64,000 bases of DNA from Anabaenopsis elenkinii CCIBt3563 (GCF_015245355.1 NZ_CP063311.1:2577217-2641216); one strand, 5' to 3'; positions 26,156 through 36,080 are shown, counted from the first letter of the stretch. A program made the numbers and translations. The notes: generated by a model not told the origin, from the sequence alone.

Positions 26156-27252
26156 CTCAAATCTTGGATAATTTGGCGAATTGTGCTTTCTTGAGATTCG
26201 ATGCTTTCAGTCAGCCTAAATTGAACTAAAGCTCTAGCCAAATTGTGTTCTGGATATTTGACTTTAAAATAGATATTCCCAGCTAAATAGTCAGTAAAAA
26301 ACCTCAATCCCAACTCAAAGGTAATTAACCGAATGGCATCATAAATGTAGGTGTAGTCATTCTCTGTGAGAAAACCTTGAGCTACAGCCAGATAACCCTG
26401 TAGAATTAACTGACATATTTCTGTATTAAAATACACTTTGTCCCAATACTGGGTTTCTTCTCCCAGGGGATTGCAACCCGATCGCATACAGTCACCAATA
26501 TCATAATGTATTAGTCCCGGTTTGACGGTATCCAGGTCTATCAGGCTGACTGCTTTGTGAGTCCCTCGATCAAACAACACATTATTGATTTTAGGGTCGC
26601 CGTGCATCAGGCGTAATGGTAGTTTACCCTTACTGATGGCAGTTTCTAAAATGTCTACAAAAGCGGTGCGATCGCTGACGAATTGTAAACAATAATTGAC
26701 TTCTGGCGATAGGTGCAGGTGAGTTTTCCCCAGAACCACCTCATACTCTTGTAGATAAAGTGGTGTAATATGAAACCCTGGTAAAGTATCCGCTAGTTTT
26801 GTCGGCGGTAGGTCACTGATCAGAAGATGGAACATCCCCAAAGCATAGCCGACTTCCGAAGCGCGGTACCTGTCTTCCAAGGTGTCGAAGCATTGGGCGT
26901 TTTCCACAAAGCTAATAGCTCGCCAGCAGCGGCCATTCTCATCTAACCAGAGGTCTTGACTATCTTGAGTTGATAAAACCCGGGGAAACTCCCAGGGGCG
27001 ACTAACTGGGCTACCTTTAAGGCGATCGCCAACATGGTCTGTGACAATACGCATATTCTGCATTACCAATTCCGGCTGCCGAAACACTTGGGTATTGATG
27101 CGTTGCAACACAAAATGCTGTAGCTTGGCAGAATTGAGAGTTACCAGAAAAGTTTCATTAATATTACCATTCCCCAAAGATTGAACGGCTACAACCTGAC
27201 CTTGATGTGTGAATTTCTCCGCGACAGCAATTAAATTAATCTCTTTTGTCAT
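26152..27252 (-). CDS. Phosphotransferase, N-acetylhexosamine 1-kinase-like
   Basis: APH-fold kinase of 366 residues. The catalytic loop LRLMHGDPKINNVLFD (Brenner-type HGD..N) at about residue 215 and the metal-binding SLIDLDTVKPGLIHYDIGDCMRSGCNP (about 236) are those of the NahK/mucin-desulfatase-like group, which phosphorylates N-acetylhexosamines at C1. It overlaps the DOMON-like gene by 4 bp and follows the epimerase by 63 bp. Together they suggest salvage of GlcNAc/ManNAc-type sugars. The precise substrate cannot be read from sequence. Confidence 0.85.
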   Translation of the reverse strand: MTKEINLIAVAEKFTHQGQVVAVQSLGNGNINETFLVTLNSAKLQHFVLQRINTQVFRQPELVMQNMRIVTDHVGDRLKGSPVSRPWEFPRVLSTQDSQDLWLDENGRCWRAISFVENAQCFDTLEDRYRASEVGYALGMFHLLISDLPPTKLADTLPGFHITPLYLQEYEVVLGKTHLHLSPEVNYCLQFVSDRTAFVDILETAISKGKLPLRLMHGDPKINNVLFDRGTHKAVSLIDLDTVKPGLIHYDIGDCMRSGCNPLGEETQYWDKVYFNTEICQLILQGYLAVAQGFLTENDYTYIYDAIRLITFELGLRFFTDYLAGNIYFKVKYPEHNLARALVQFRLTESIESQESTIRQIIQDLR

Positions 27253-27315
27253 CTTCTTTTACCTGTACCACTCCCCACAGACCTTGCACAGAGGCTATAC
27301 TGGGAAAAATCCCAG

Positions 27316-28485
27316 TTAACTGAGCGCTGCAAACTGTTGCCAACAAAGATACAATGCACGGGGTACATGGAAACACCCCTTCCACTTACCGCCCTTGAGA
27401 TTTAACAACACTTCCCCACGACGATTAAGATAACCGAACCACTCCCCACCTTCAGGATCAGCAAAGTGTGACCAAGTATAATCATGCATTTTCTGGTACC
27501 ATTGCCAACAAGAGTCACGCCCCGTCAAGCGATAGCCCATGGCTAATGCAACTAAAGATTCTAAATGCACCCACCATAATTTTTGATCCCATTCCAATTG
27601 CTGGGGGGGATGACCCTCTGCATCCATAAAGTAATATAATCCGCCGTGTTCATTATCCCAGGCAAAATTGAGGATATTTAGCACCACATCAACAGCTTGA
27701 TTAATAGTATCAGTATCATTTTTCCGGCTAGCGATATCCATAATAAACCACATAGCCTCAATGCCATGACCAGGATTAATTAACCGCCCCTCAAAGCAAT
27801 CAATGTGAGAACCGTTAGGGGTGACATTCTCATACATCAGTCCCCGTTCCTGGTCAAGAAAATCCGTCATCACTTCTTTAACAGTGCTAGCCAGGACATT
27901 CTCAAGGGTTTCACTGGGTAGCAGCCATGCCATTTCTAAAGTGAGATTAGCTAAAATCATGGGTACAGCTAAGGACTTCATGGGGCGTGTACCCGGATGG
28001 GTCTTGTTATATTTGCCTTTAGGATTATCCTGACGGCGCAAAACATTGTTATAAGCTTGCAGCGCCACATCTTTAGCCCAGTCTGCGCCAGCAGCTAAGG
28101 CGTATTGACTAAATGCCATGGCGGCAAAGCAATCAGAAAATATATTATAGGGTTCTATTAGTGGCTGACCTTCACGGGTAAGGGCAAAGTACCAATTACC
28201 TTCAGCATCTCTGCCATGTTGGGCAAGAAAATCAGCCCCATTTTTGGCAATTCCTAACCAGCTTTCCCGTTTTTCTAGCTGGTTGCATAGCATGGAGAAA
28301 GTCCACACTTGGCGATTTTGTAACCAGATAAATTTATCTGTATCATAAACCTGACCACTGCGGTCTAAACAGGTAAAATAGCCACCATGCTCCCAGTCCA
28401 GGGAATATGTTTCCCAAAATGGCAGTACATGATTGAGGAGTGCATTTTGATAGAGTTCCGCCAGGGTTTTGCAGTTGTAGTCCAT
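27316..28485 (-). CDS. N-acylglucosamine 2-epimerase (AGE)
   Basis: AGE interconverts GlcNAc and ManNAc. The 389-residue (alpha/alpha)6 barrel is full length; conserved blocks include [41 protein letters not shown] and [24 protein letters not shown], and the C-terminal [17 protein letters not shown]. Enzymes of this type from Anabaena are known and active. It probably heads a minus-strand operon with the NahK-like kinase and DOMON-like protein. Whether the sugars come from peptidoglycan turnover, glycoproteins or outside is unknown. Confidence 0.93.
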   Translation of the reverse strand: MDYNCKTLAELYQNALLNHVLPFWETYSLDWEHGGYFTCLDRSGQVYDTDKFIWLQNRQVWTFSMLCNQLEKRESWLGIAKNGADFLAQHGRDAEGNWYFALTREGQPLIEPYNIFSDCFAAMAFSQYALAAGADWAKDVALQAYNNVLRRQDNPKGKYNKTHPGTRPMKSLAVPMILANLTLEMAWLLPSETLENVLASTVKEVMTDFLDQERGLMYENVTPNGSHIDCFEGRLINPGHGIEAMWFIMDIASRKNDTDTINQAVDVVLNILNFAWDNEHGGLYYFMDAEGHPPQQLEWDQKLWWVHLESLVALAMGYRLTGRDSCWQWYQKMHDYTWSHFADPEGGEWFGYLNRRGEVLLNLKGGKWKGCFHVPRALYLCWQQFAALS

Positions 28486-28508
28486 ATATTTACTGTTGTA
28501 TGAACCTG

Positions 28509-28570
28509 AAAAAGAACCTCACCCCAGGGGAGACTTTGACAGGAAATCAAAGACGGGGTGAGGTTCCTTA
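28509..28570 (-). terminator. Terminator after the 105-aa hypothetical gene
   Basis: On the minus strand, GGAACCTCACCCC pairs with GGGGTGAGGTTC, with a nested CTTTGATTTC/AAAG stem inside the loop, and TTTTT follows directly. The 12-pair outer stem is strong. It lies about 100 bp downstream of the 28672 stop and upstream of the epimerase gene, so it separates the two transcripts. Confidence 0.75.
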
Positions 28571-28671
28571 ACAATTATCAGTGAATAATTGCCAGTTCAC
28601 AATGTACTCAGGGACACAACTTGTTTGCTTGTTTGCTTCTATACTGTGGATAGAATAGAAAAGATTTAGAA

Positions 28672-28989
28672 CTATTCCAAAGAACTACCAGCTTGACAAA
28701 GCATTTCCCCTAGTCGCTGCACTTTATTCGCTATATCACCAGTGGTGTTAGCAGCTATATTCTGAGTATCTTCACCTAAATTAACCAGGAGATCCGCAAT
28801 AGAGTCAACATCACCGCTGAGGAGCGCTTCTTTAAGTTCGCCCAAATCTTCAGCTAGATCAGTTCCTGAGAGTTGTTGCTGCCAAGTATTGATGATAGCC
28901 ATGGCCTGATCTGTGGGGATAGATGTTAATTCTCTTTGCAATGCGGAGATGGTGCTGTCTAGATCAACGTTTTGAATTGCATCAGCCAT
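28672..28989 (-). CDS. Conserved hypothetical helical protein (105 aa)
   Basis: An acidic, helix-rich soluble protein of 105 residues with hydrophobic repeats (AIQNVDLDSTISALQRELTSI, LAEDLGELKEALLSG, IADLLVNLGEDTQ). The regular leucine spacing suggests a small helical bundle. One Cys near the C terminus. It is a monocistronic gene with a strong terminator, often a sign of good expression. I do not recognise the family and assign no function. Confidence 0.65.
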   Translation of the reverse strand: MADAIQNVDLDSTISALQRELTSIPTDQAMAIINTWQQQLSGTDLAEDLGELKEALLSGDVDSIADLLVNLGEDTQNIAANTTGDIANKVQRLGEMLCQAGSSLE

Positions 28990-29123
28990 AAAAAAAACTC
29001 CTGTATTGAGCTGATCTGAATAATTGAGAATGGATTACTCCCTGACCTCATTCTTGTGAATATCAATACTGAAGTCCTCAGTCCAGGGTTATACAGTATG
29101 AAGTTCTTCAAGTTAGAAAAGTA

Positions 29124-29858
29124 TCAAAACTTGACTTTATATAAATCAAATAATTCTCCTGATTGCTGTTTCACTACTTTGGCACCGGTAGCTTTAATTA
29201 TTTTTTCCCATTCGGCTACAGGTTCTAGAAATACTTCAGCCCCCAAATATGTTTCTAACAATCCCCAGTCTTCTGCTAAAGGGTGTTCTGGGTTGAGGAT
29301 GTCAAATACAAAATGTCCCTCTGGTTTTAAGACCCCCTTGACTGCTAGTAACACAGCACCCCAATATTTTAGGGGGAAATAACAGCTAAAACCTGTTGCG
29401 ATCGCCAAATCAAATTGGTTGGGCGAGTAGTTTAATTGATGAGCTGGCCCCAACTCTACACCTTTGAACAGCTTAGAATTCAATTGGGGACCACGAGAAT
29501 TGAGGGTATCTCGCGCCACAGTGCTGATTTCTTGACCATAAAAATATGCTGACCAATCCCGCCAAGGATAGATTAAGAAGCTGACACCACAGCCAATATC
29601 TAAACATTGCTGGTTTTTTTTCGGTTGAGCAATTTCCCAAAAAGGAGAAACAATTCTCCCTGATAAAATACCCGCTACCCATTCTTGATATATGGGCATT
29701 TCTTCTATTTCTGCTGGTAATTTTAAGTCTTGTTTTTGATACTGTCGGTTAAAGCGATACCCTACCTGGGCAATTCTCTCCTCCCAGTTATCTGACTGAT
29801 AGGGAGTTTGGGAGGGAAAGAGATTACTGGGTAATGGTGAATTACGCTTTTTAGACAT
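29124..29858 (-). CDS. Class I SAM-dependent methyltransferase
   Basis: Rossmann-fold methyltransferase of 244 residues. Motif I is CLDIGCGVSFLIYPW (about residue 93), and the following segments DLAIATGFSCYFPLKYWGAVLLAVKGVLKPEGHFVFDILNPEHP fit motifs II-IV. The substrate is not indicated. It stands alone on the minus strand with divergent DCC-family gene upstream. The C terminus (TGAKVVKQQSGELFDLYKVKF) closes the fold. No defects are visible. Confidence 0.85.
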   Translation of the reverse strand: MSKKRNSPLPSNLFPSQTPYQSDNWEERIAQVGYRFNRQYQKQDLKLPAEIEEMPIYQEWVAGILSGRIVSPFWEIAQPKKNQQCLDIGCGVSFLIYPWRDWSAYFYGQEISTVARDTLNSRGPQLNSKLFKGVELGPAHQLNYSPNQFDLAIATGFSCYFPLKYWGAVLLAVKGVLKPEGHFVFDILNPEHPLAEDWGLLETYLGAEVFLEPVAEWEKIIKATGAKVVKQQSGELFDLYKVKF

Positions 29859-30007
29859 TCTCTATAGTGTTCCTAGATTATTTAGAATTAAATTCTAGTG
29901 TACCCAATTGAGGAATGGGGAGATGTTAGTTTTATCTCAACTCCAAAAGTAACACTTGTGCCTCAGCCTTTGTACTTATTTTCCTTACTACCAAACAAGT
30001 CAATTCT

Positions 30008-30436
30008 ATGAAATACTACGTTATCTACGATGGCAACTGTAATCTCTGTGTTACCCTAGTGCAATTACTGGAGACGCTAGACCAAGGAAGGCTGTTTCGC
30101 TACGCTCCCATGCAAGATGAACAAACACTAGCACAGTGGGGAATTACAGACCAAGATTGTCAACTGGGGATGATTTTAATTGATGGCGACACATCCCAAA
30201 GACGTTGGCAGGGTAGTGATGCTGCTGAAGAGATTGGGCGGTTATTACCCATGGGAAGAGTATTTGTAGATGCTTACCGGGGTTTACCCGGGATGAAGTG
30301 GGCGGGCGATCGCTTTTATGAACAAATCCGCGACCACCGTTATACTATTTTTGGCCGGCGTGAGAGTACTTATCAATCAGCCTATTGTGTCGATGGTCAC
30401 TGTAAAACACCAACACCTTTGATTAATGAATCTTAA
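30008..30436 (+). CDS. DCC family thiol-disulfide oxidoreductase (DUF393)
   Basis: Small redox protein of 142 residues with the family's N-terminal signature YDGNCNLC (Asp-x-x-Cys-x-x-Cys, residues about 7-13), a thioredoxin-like active site. The lower part (AAEEIGRLLPMGRVFVDAYRGLPG..FYEQIRDHRYTIFGRR) is characteristic of the family. A last Cys pair (YCVDGHC) may add a second redox site. Its 3' end overlaps the end of the convergent hypothetical gene by 4 bp. The physiological partner is unknown. Confidence 0.9.
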   Translation: MKYYVIYDGNCNLCVTLVQLLETLDQGRLFRYAPMQDEQTLAQWGITDQDCQLGMILIDGDTSQRRWQGSDAAEEIGRLLPMGRVFVDAYRGLPGMKWAGDRFYEQIRDHRYTIFGRRESTYQSAYCVDGHCKTPTPLINES

Positions 30437-30861
30437 TCACCAGATTTATTAAACACCTCTAAAATGTGCCGACAAATCTGCTTGAGTTTGTCCCGGACTT
30501 GTGGCGAGGGTTCACACATACCGACAAAACTCCAGTTTTCCACTGTTGACAGTCGCCACGCTTCACCGCGATGGTCAAAACCGGCGACTTCTAAACCGAT
30601 AGCACGCCGGGAGTCATTGATGGGATCTTGGTAAAAGCGGATTTGAATTAAAATACTGCGACTGCGCCAAGATTTGCTGATTCCCGGAAAGTGAAAACCG
30701 ATGTCTATAGAATCTGGATCTACCAACTCCCTAGTGTCTGGGTCATTCTTCCAAGGTTTTAGATCTGATTTAGCATCAGGAAACTCCAATTTAAACAAAT
30801 TCACTACGGTAGCAATCTTGCTGGCGAGTTCAAGATTTGTGGCTTGTTCAGATGCGTTCAC
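30433..30861 (-). CDS. Conserved hypothetical protein (142 aa)
   Basis: A soluble 142-residue protein, acidic N-terminal half and mixed alpha/beta character (IDIGFHFPGISKSWRSRSILIQIRFYQDP..IGLEVAGFDHRGEAWRLSTVENWSF). No membrane segments or catalytic motif. The phrase SILIQIRFYQD and the tryptophan-rich centre are conserved-looking but belong to no family I know. It converges on the DCC gene with a 4-bp overlap. Confidence 0.65.
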   Translation of the reverse strand: MNASEQATNLELASKIATVVNLFKLEFPDAKSDLKPWKNDPDTRELVDPDSIDIGFHFPGISKSWRSRSILIQIRFYQDPINDSRRAIGLEVAGFDHRGEAWRLSTVENWSFVGMCEPSPQVRDKLKQICRHILEVFNKSGD

Positions 30862-31133
30862 GAAAAAACACTCCTATATTGTACCGAACTATGGGGAATG
30901 TTAGGACTGAAAAACCCCCAGAAGGCTGATCATATCGGTGTTTATTGCTGTATCTTGAGTAATTATACTTAATTTATCTCTAAATACGCACTCACTATGT
31001 CCTGAATCTCAAATATCAACCCCCTTAACTAGATTTTTCAGGAAAATCCCTTGTGAAGTAGAACGATAAATCACCCTAACGATCTAAAATTACACTGTTA
31101 GTCGGTATACACAACACAAGTTAAGTTTAGTTT

Positions 31134-31592
31134 ATGGCGCGTCACCGCTCGATTTTTTCTCTGATTTTAGTATTATTAGCCACATTTCTCGTCAGTTGTA
31201 GTGGTCCTAGCGCCACAGTTGCACCTCCAACTTACTCAGCAACTCAACTAGAGAGAATTCAGGAATATGTCCCCAAAATTCAGGCTGTGCGCGATCGCGC
31301 AGCAGAACTAAAAACCCTGATTGACAAAAAGGATTGGATTAATGTAGGCAATTTTATACATGGTCCGATGACAGAAGCGAGGTTGAGCATGACTTATATT
31401 GTCCCCAATCTCTTACCTTCAGACCAGCCCACAGCACGGCAGAAAAATCGAGATTTGCTCAACCACTTGGTGAAAATTGATGAAGCTGCTGGAGTGGGTA
31501 ACACACAGCTGGCTTTAAATAACTACCAAGCAGCTTTGGGAGATATTGACCAGTTCTTGCAACTGCTTCCTGATACGAGTGCGAAATCATAA
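31134..31592 (+). CDS. psbQ: Photosystem II lipoprotein PsbQ (CyanoQ)
   Basis: CyanoQ is an extrinsic lumenal subunit of photosystem II that helps stabilise the oxygen-evolving complex. The 152-residue precursor has a lipoprotein signal peptide with lipobox LVSC (Cys22). The mature part is the four-helix PsbQ bundle, with recognisable QLERIQEYVPKIQAVRDRAAELKTLIDKKDWINVGNFIHGPM and ARQKNRDLLNHLVKIDEAA. A monocistronic location with a stem-loop downstream near 31620 is likely. Confidence 0.93.
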   Translation: MARHRSIFSLILVLLATFLVSCSGPSATVAPPTYSATQLERIQEYVPKIQAVRDRAAELKTLIDKKDWINVGNFIHGPMTEARLSMTYIVPNLLPSDQPTARQKNRDLLNHLVKIDEAAGVGNTQLALNNYQAALGDIDQFLQLLPDTSAKS

Positions 31593-31733
31593 GTACATTA
31601 GACACTAGCTAGAATACAATGGGTAGAGGGGAAGGCTTTTGTTGTTTTTCTCTCTACCTGCTATCCGGTCTTGGGATATTCACTGATGTGAACTAGATGG
31701 TCTCTAGACCTTTGTCATCTCGAGGCAAAACCA

Positions 31734-32945
31734 ATGCAATTTAATTTTAACCACACCAGAACCCATTATCTTTGGGTGATAATATTTTATTTATCTGTTG
31801 GTTTATCTGTAATTTTTGCGCCCCTATCTAGCCTAGCTGTGACAGTTCAAGAAATCCCCAATCCCCGTGATCAATCTGGTGATTGGGTAACTGATATGGC
31901 GGGTATCCTCAGTGAGGATACACAAGCCCAAATTAATCAGATGATTTCTGATTTAGAGGCGAAGAATGGTACAGAAATGGCTGTAGTTACAGTACCAAGT
32001 ACTTCATCAGCAGCGTCTCCCAAAGACTTTGCCACGGAATTATTTAACTACTGGGGAATTGGCAAAGCAGGAGAAGATAATGGTGTATTATTCTTAATCT
32101 CAGTAGGCGATCGCCGGGTAGAAATTGAGACGGGTTACGGTGTCGAGGGGATTTTACCCGATGCTAGAGTCGGAAATATTATTGATACCAAGATCATACC
32201 CAAATTTAAACAAGGGGATTTTGAAGGTGGTATCCTAGCCGGAACAAAGGCGCTGGTAATTGTTTTAGCCTCTGAACCCGATACAGTGGGCATTGTACCT
32301 AGAGCAGGGGTGACCGGGGATGAACCCACCTTCATATCGCTACTGTTAGGTACCGTCGTACTGGTGGGAATAGTTGTACTTACTGGATATGTTTTTTATC
32401 TTCTGAGCAGACCCGAAAAGATTTTCCTGCAACCAGAAGGGTATACACGTAGAAAACAAGGGAACCACATTTTTTCATGTGCTGATTGTCAGCAACCGAT
32501 GGCAAAAGTGGACTCAAGCTTATTCGAGTCAAGTCTCACATTACAGCAAAAAGCAGCACAAAACTTAGGTAGTGTCAAATTTGAGGGTTGGAATTGTCTC
32601 CAGTGCAACCAGAACAACAATCATCAAGTATTTCATCTAGTTGCTCTGGAAAGTTATTCACCTCGATTTAGAGAATGTCCTCACTGTGAAGAATTAACTG
32701 TTACTCGCAGTGAGAAAACTATCCAACAACCCACCCAATACAATTCGGGAAGAAAATTGATTATCGATAAGTGCAATGTTTGTAATTATCACCGGGAAAC
32801 AGAACAAACAATTCCCCGATTACCTCCCCCCTCAAGCGGTAGTAGTAGCGGTGGCGGTGGTAGTTTTGGCGGCGGTAGTAGCGGTGGCGGTGGTAGTTTT
32901 GGCGGCGGTAGTAGCGGCGGCGGTGGCGCCGGTGGTAGTTGGTAG
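31734..32945 (+). CDS. TPM domain protein with zinc-ribbon and Gly-rich tail
   Basis: A 403-residue membrane protein. N-terminal signal or anchor (about 14-36), then a TPM domain (about 45-185, GDWVTDMAGILSEDTQAQINQMISDLEAKNGTEMAVVTVPS), known in a thylakoid protein linked to photosystem II repair in plants and algae. A transmembrane helix follows (LLLGTVVLVGIVVLTGYVFYLL). Four Cys-x-x-Cys knuckles (CADC, CLQC, CPHC, CNVC) make two likely zinc ribbons, and the tail is a Ser/Gly repeat encoded by a tandem 36-bp-like repeat. The following LemA gene starts beside its stop. Confidence 0.88.
   Translation: MQFNFNHTRTHYLWVIIFYLSVGLSVIFAPLSSLAVTVQEIPNPRDQSGDWVTDMAGILSEDTQAQINQMISDLEAKNGTEMAVVTVPSTSSAASPKDFATELFNYWGIGKAGEDNGVLFLISVGDRRVEIETGYGVEGILPDARVGNIIDTKIIPKFKQGDFEGGILAGTKALVIVLASEPDTVGIVPRAGVTGDEPTFISLLLGTVVLVGIVVLTGYVFYLLSRPEKIFLQPEGYTRRKQGNHIFSCADCQQPMAKVDSSLFESSLTLQQKAAQNLGSVKFEGWNCLQCNQNNNHQVFHLVALESYSPRFRECPHCEELTVTRSEKTIQQPTQYNSGRKLIIDKCNVCNYHRETEQTIPRLPPPSSGSSSGGGGSFGGGSSGGGGSFGGGSSGGGGAGGSW
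32841..32938 (+). repeat. Tandem repeat encoding the Gly/Ser tail
   Basis: A near-perfect tandem repeat of GGTAGTAGCGGTGGCGGTGG-type units encodes SSGGGGSFGGG blocks at the end of the TPM protein. It is prone to slippage, so its length may vary between strains. Confidence 0.8.
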
Positions 32946-32950
32946 ATACT

Positions 32951-33691
32951 ATGATGAACAATCCAGAAAAGAGAATTCCCGAAGAAATGGCCCCAGATGT
33001 GCTGGAGTTAGCCTCGCGCTACTACGCCCAACACACTCAAAGTTACTCTGCTGCTGACTTAGTGGCGGCGGGTCAGGAAGTTGATATTCCTGTGGAGTTC
33101 ATTGAACAAGCAATTCAAGATATCCAGGAAAGACAACAGCAAGAACAAGTAGCACAACAGCAGTTGGCACGTTTTCGCCAAAGGCTAGTGACTATTGTCG
33201 CTGGTATATTAGCAATATCAATTATCTGGACTGGCTGGACTTACAATTTAATTCAAAGTAGTGGTAACACAGTAGAAGCCGCCTGGGCACAAGTGGAAAA
33301 TCAACTCCAGCGCCGTGCTGATTTAATTCCCAATCTGATCAATATCACCCAAGCTGATGCTCAACAGACAAAGGAGTTAGTTGCTTTATTAAACCGATCG
33401 CGTCAAGCTTATTTACAAGCGGCAACTCCCCAAGAAAAAGCTGATGCAGCAGTCCAAATGAATCAAGCAATTGCAGGTTTTACTAATTATGCAGTTGCTA
33501 GTTACCAATTGCAATCTAACCAATTATTGACTAACCTTCAGTATGAGTTAACAGGTACTGAAAATCGTCTGGCTGTGGAACGCAGCCGTTATAATCAAGC
33601 TGTACAAGCTTATAATCAAAAAGTCCAAAGTTTTCCTAACTCCTTGGTAGCGAATATGTTTGGCTTTGAAAAGCGTGAATTTTTCCGCTAA
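32951..33691 (+). CDS. LemA family protein
   Basis: A single-pass membrane protein of about 246 residues. The N-terminal cytoplasmic part (NPEKRIPEEMAPDVLELASRYYAQ..) leads to a helix (LVTIVAGILAISIIWTGWTYNLI), then the LemA helical bundle VEAAWAQVENQLQRRADLIPNLINI. LemA and TPM proteins are adjacent in many bacteria and may form a membrane complex, but the function is not established. The start is taken as ATG 32951, five bases after the TPM stop; a TTG at 32939 overlaps. Translation is likely coupled. Confidence 0.88.
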   Translation: MMNNPEKRIPEEMAPDVLELASRYYAQHTQSYSAADLVAAGQEVDIPVEFIEQAIQDIQERQQQEQVAQQQLARFRQRLVTIVAGILAISIIWTGWTYNLIQSSGNTVEAAWAQVENQLQRRADLIPNLINITQADAQQTKELVALLNRSRQAYLQAATPQEKADAAVQMNQAIAGFTNYAVASYQLQSNQLLTNLQYELTGTENRLAVERSRYNQAVQAYNQKVQSFPNSLVANMFGFEKREFFR

Positions 33692-33831
33692 ATAGCCAGA
33701 GTTCCCCAGTCTTGTATAATTAATCAAAACATCATCAAAACAGATTATTGCTCAGGCGATAGCGCCAGCGCAGCACCGGAGGCGATCGCACAAGACAAAC
33801 AAGAGATACCAGCATACATTCCTCTAAAAAC

Positions 33832-34923
33832 ATGGATATAGTGATTATCGGTTGTGGTATTATAGGAGCGGCGATCGCCTATGAACTCAGCCTAATTAAG
33901 AGTCTTAAGATTACAGTCATTGACCGTCAACCACCAGCCCAAGAGTCCACAGGTGCTGCACTGGGGGTTTTAATGGGTGTGATTAGCCATAAAATCAAAG
34001 GTCAAGCCTGGCAAAGGCGACAAACAAGCATCCAACGCTACGAAACCTTAATTCCCGAATTAGAAGCCATAACAGGTCGTAAAATTCCCTTTAATCGCCA
34101 AGGGATTCTCAAGCTTTTAGGGGCAGAAGAAAATTTATCAGAGTGGGAAAAACTGGCCGCAATTCGCCACTCTCAAGGCTGGAAATTAGAAATTTGGGAC
34201 ACAGCCAAACTCAGAACTTTTTGTCCTCAAGTAAATAACCCTGAAGTTACCGCTGCAGTTTATTCTCCCCAAGACCGTCAACTAAATCCCAGGTCTTTGA
34301 CCTTAGCTTTAGTTGAGGCTGCCCAATACAATGGGGTAAGGTTTAAATTTGGTGTGGATGTTTTGGGCATTGAACAAGGTAATAACTCTCATGCACTTGC
34401 GACTACAGAGGGTAAAATTAATCCTGATTGCATAGTTGTAGCTGCGGGACTAGGTTCTACATCACTCACAGCACAACTAAACCAGATGGTTAATATTCGT
34501 CCGGTACTAGGACAAGCCTTACAAGTACGTCTAGAACGACCATTAGGCAATCCTGAGTTTCAGCCTGTTTTGACTGGGAATGATGTACATATTGTCCCTG
34601 TGGGGAACGGTAATTATTGGGTGGGTGCAACGGTGGAGTTTCCTAGTCATGATGAGCAAATCCCACCGAATCAAGAATTATTAGATCAAGTTTGGCAGCA
34701 AGCGATCGCCTTTTGCCCAGATTTAGCCACAGCCGAAATTATTCGCACTTGGTCGGGTTTACGTCCCCGTCCTGAAAATCGTCCCGCGCCAGTGATTAAT
34801 CAACTCCCTGGCTTTAGTAACGTTCTCTTAGCTACTGGACACTATCGCAATGGGGTTTTACTGGCACCAGCCACAGCTGACGCAATTCATGAGATGATTA
34901 TTTCTATTGATAATAAAAAATAG
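33832..34923 (+). CDS. FAD-dependent oxidoreductase, glycine oxidase (ThiO)/DadA-like
   Basis: FAD-dependent amine/amino-acid oxidase of 363 residues. The dinucleotide fold starts IVIIGCGIIGAAIAYEL at the N terminus; the substrate domain includes VYSPQDRQLNPRSLTLALVEAA, and the ATGHYRNGVLLAPATAD C terminus is the FAD-binding block typical of this family. ThiO oxidises glycine to the imine used for thiazole in thiamine synthesis, and similar enzymes act on other amino acids; which one this is remains open. It is followed 26 bp later by a hydrolase gene on the same strand. Confidence 0.85.
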   Translation: MDIVIIGCGIIGAAIAYELSLIKSLKITVIDRQPPAQESTGAALGVLMGVISHKIKGQAWQRRQTSIQRYETLIPELEAITGRKIPFNRQGILKLLGAEENLSEWEKLAAIRHSQGWKLEIWDTAKLRTFCPQVNNPEVTAAVYSPQDRQLNPRSLTLALVEAAQYNGVRFKFGVDVLGIEQGNNSHALATTEGKINPDCIVVAAGLGSTSLTAQLNQMVNIRPVLGQALQVRLERPLGNPEFQPVLTGNDVHIVPVGNGNYWVGATVEFPSHDEQIPPNQELLDQVWQQAIAFCPDLATAEIIRTWSGLRPRPENRPAPVINQLPGFSNVLLATGHYRNGVLLAPATADAIHEMIISIDNKK

Positions 34924-34949
34924 TTTTTAGATTTTATTAGGAAGATAGC

Positions 34950-35813
34950 GTGTCTTTAAAAAAACATACCATTACCGTAGATTCTCTGAAATGGTTTTAT
35001 CGGGAGTGTGAACCTATTGGCAGAACAGATTTACTGCCTGTAGTATTACTACACGGTTTAGTCTCACAAAGTTACAGCTGGCGGAACATTATGCCGGCTT
35101 TAGCCAGTCAAGGAACCAGAGCCATCGCCCCTGATTGGATTGGTTATGGCTTTTCTGCTCAACCAGAAAAATCGGATTTTGCCTACACACCTGATAAATT
35201 CATCACCGCATTAGAGGGATTTATCAAAGCCTTAGAATTGGAACGTTTTTCTTTAGTTGTGCAAGGATTTTTAGGCTCTGTGGGCTTACAATACGCCTTG
35301 CGCCATCCAGAACAAATTGCTAACATAGCCATTTTAAATACACCCATTTCCAGCGATGCTAAATTACCTTGGAAAATAAAACAACTGGGTTTACCATTGG
35401 CGGGTGAAATGCTCACTCAAGACCCTCTATTAGTGGATCGGACACTAGAAGGCGGTAGTCGTTACCGCATCGAAGATCCAGATTTAGATATTTATCGCCA
35501 ACCATTTTTAAAAGCTTCCACTGCGGGGCGAAGTCTGTTAGCCACTATTCGCAACTTACAACTAGACAAAGCAATGTCAGAAATAGAATCTGGCTTTCAA
35601 CAATGGGACAAACCCATTCTGATTCAGTGGGGAATGATAGACCCTTGGCTATCCATAGATGTAGCAGAAAAATTTGCTAATTCTGTACCTAGTGCGGAAT
35701 TAATAAAAATTAATAATGTAGGGCATTACCCTCAAGAACACTACTCCCAAGACATCCTCACAGACCTTTTGCCTTTTGTCAGGCGGATAAATACCCAATC
35801 AAAAAATAAATAA
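34950..35813 (+). CDS. Alpha/beta hydrolase
   Basis: Alpha/beta-hydrolase-fold protein of 287 residues. LLHGLVSQSYSWRNIMPAL (oxyanion), APDWIGYGFSAQP, and VVQGFLGSVGLQYALRHP at the nucleophile position are recognisable, followed by an acid in MIDPWLS and a His in NNVGHYPQEH. The nucleophile elbow is G-F-L-G-S rather than G-x-S-x-G, so the classical serine may be missing and catalysis is uncertain. The start is GTG at 34950. It is probably co-transcribed with the oxidoreductase. Confidence 0.82.
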   Translation: MSLKKHTITVDSLKWFYRECEPIGRTDLLPVVLLHGLVSQSYSWRNIMPALASQGTRAIAPDWIGYGFSAQPEKSDFAYTPDKFITALEGFIKALELERFSLVVQGFLGSVGLQYALRHPEQIANIAILNTPISSDAKLPWKIKQLGLPLAGEMLTQDPLLVDRTLEGGSRYRIEDPDLDIYRQPFLKASTAGRSLLATIRNLQLDKAMSEIESGFQQWDKPILIQWGMIDPWLSIDVAEKFANSVPSAELIKINNVGHYPQEHYSQDILTDLLPFVRRINTQSKNK

Positions 35814-36080
35814 ATCTGAGAAAAATCGATATTATAGACAAAGAGACATACTTAAACAATTACCAATCGAAAATTTTATATGTCACGCGGTAAGTTTACA
35901 GAATGAATCACAAGACTCAAAGAAAATCTTGATCAAAGCCTCTTGTATCAATGTTGTCTCCCCTTGGTTATTTATTCAGTAACTACCGTGTCATTCGTCA
36001 GCCACAAATAATCTTTTGGTTGAAGTTTAAGGATACTCAAGGTTAGTTAATAGTGATTTAATCGCGGATTTATAATATTA

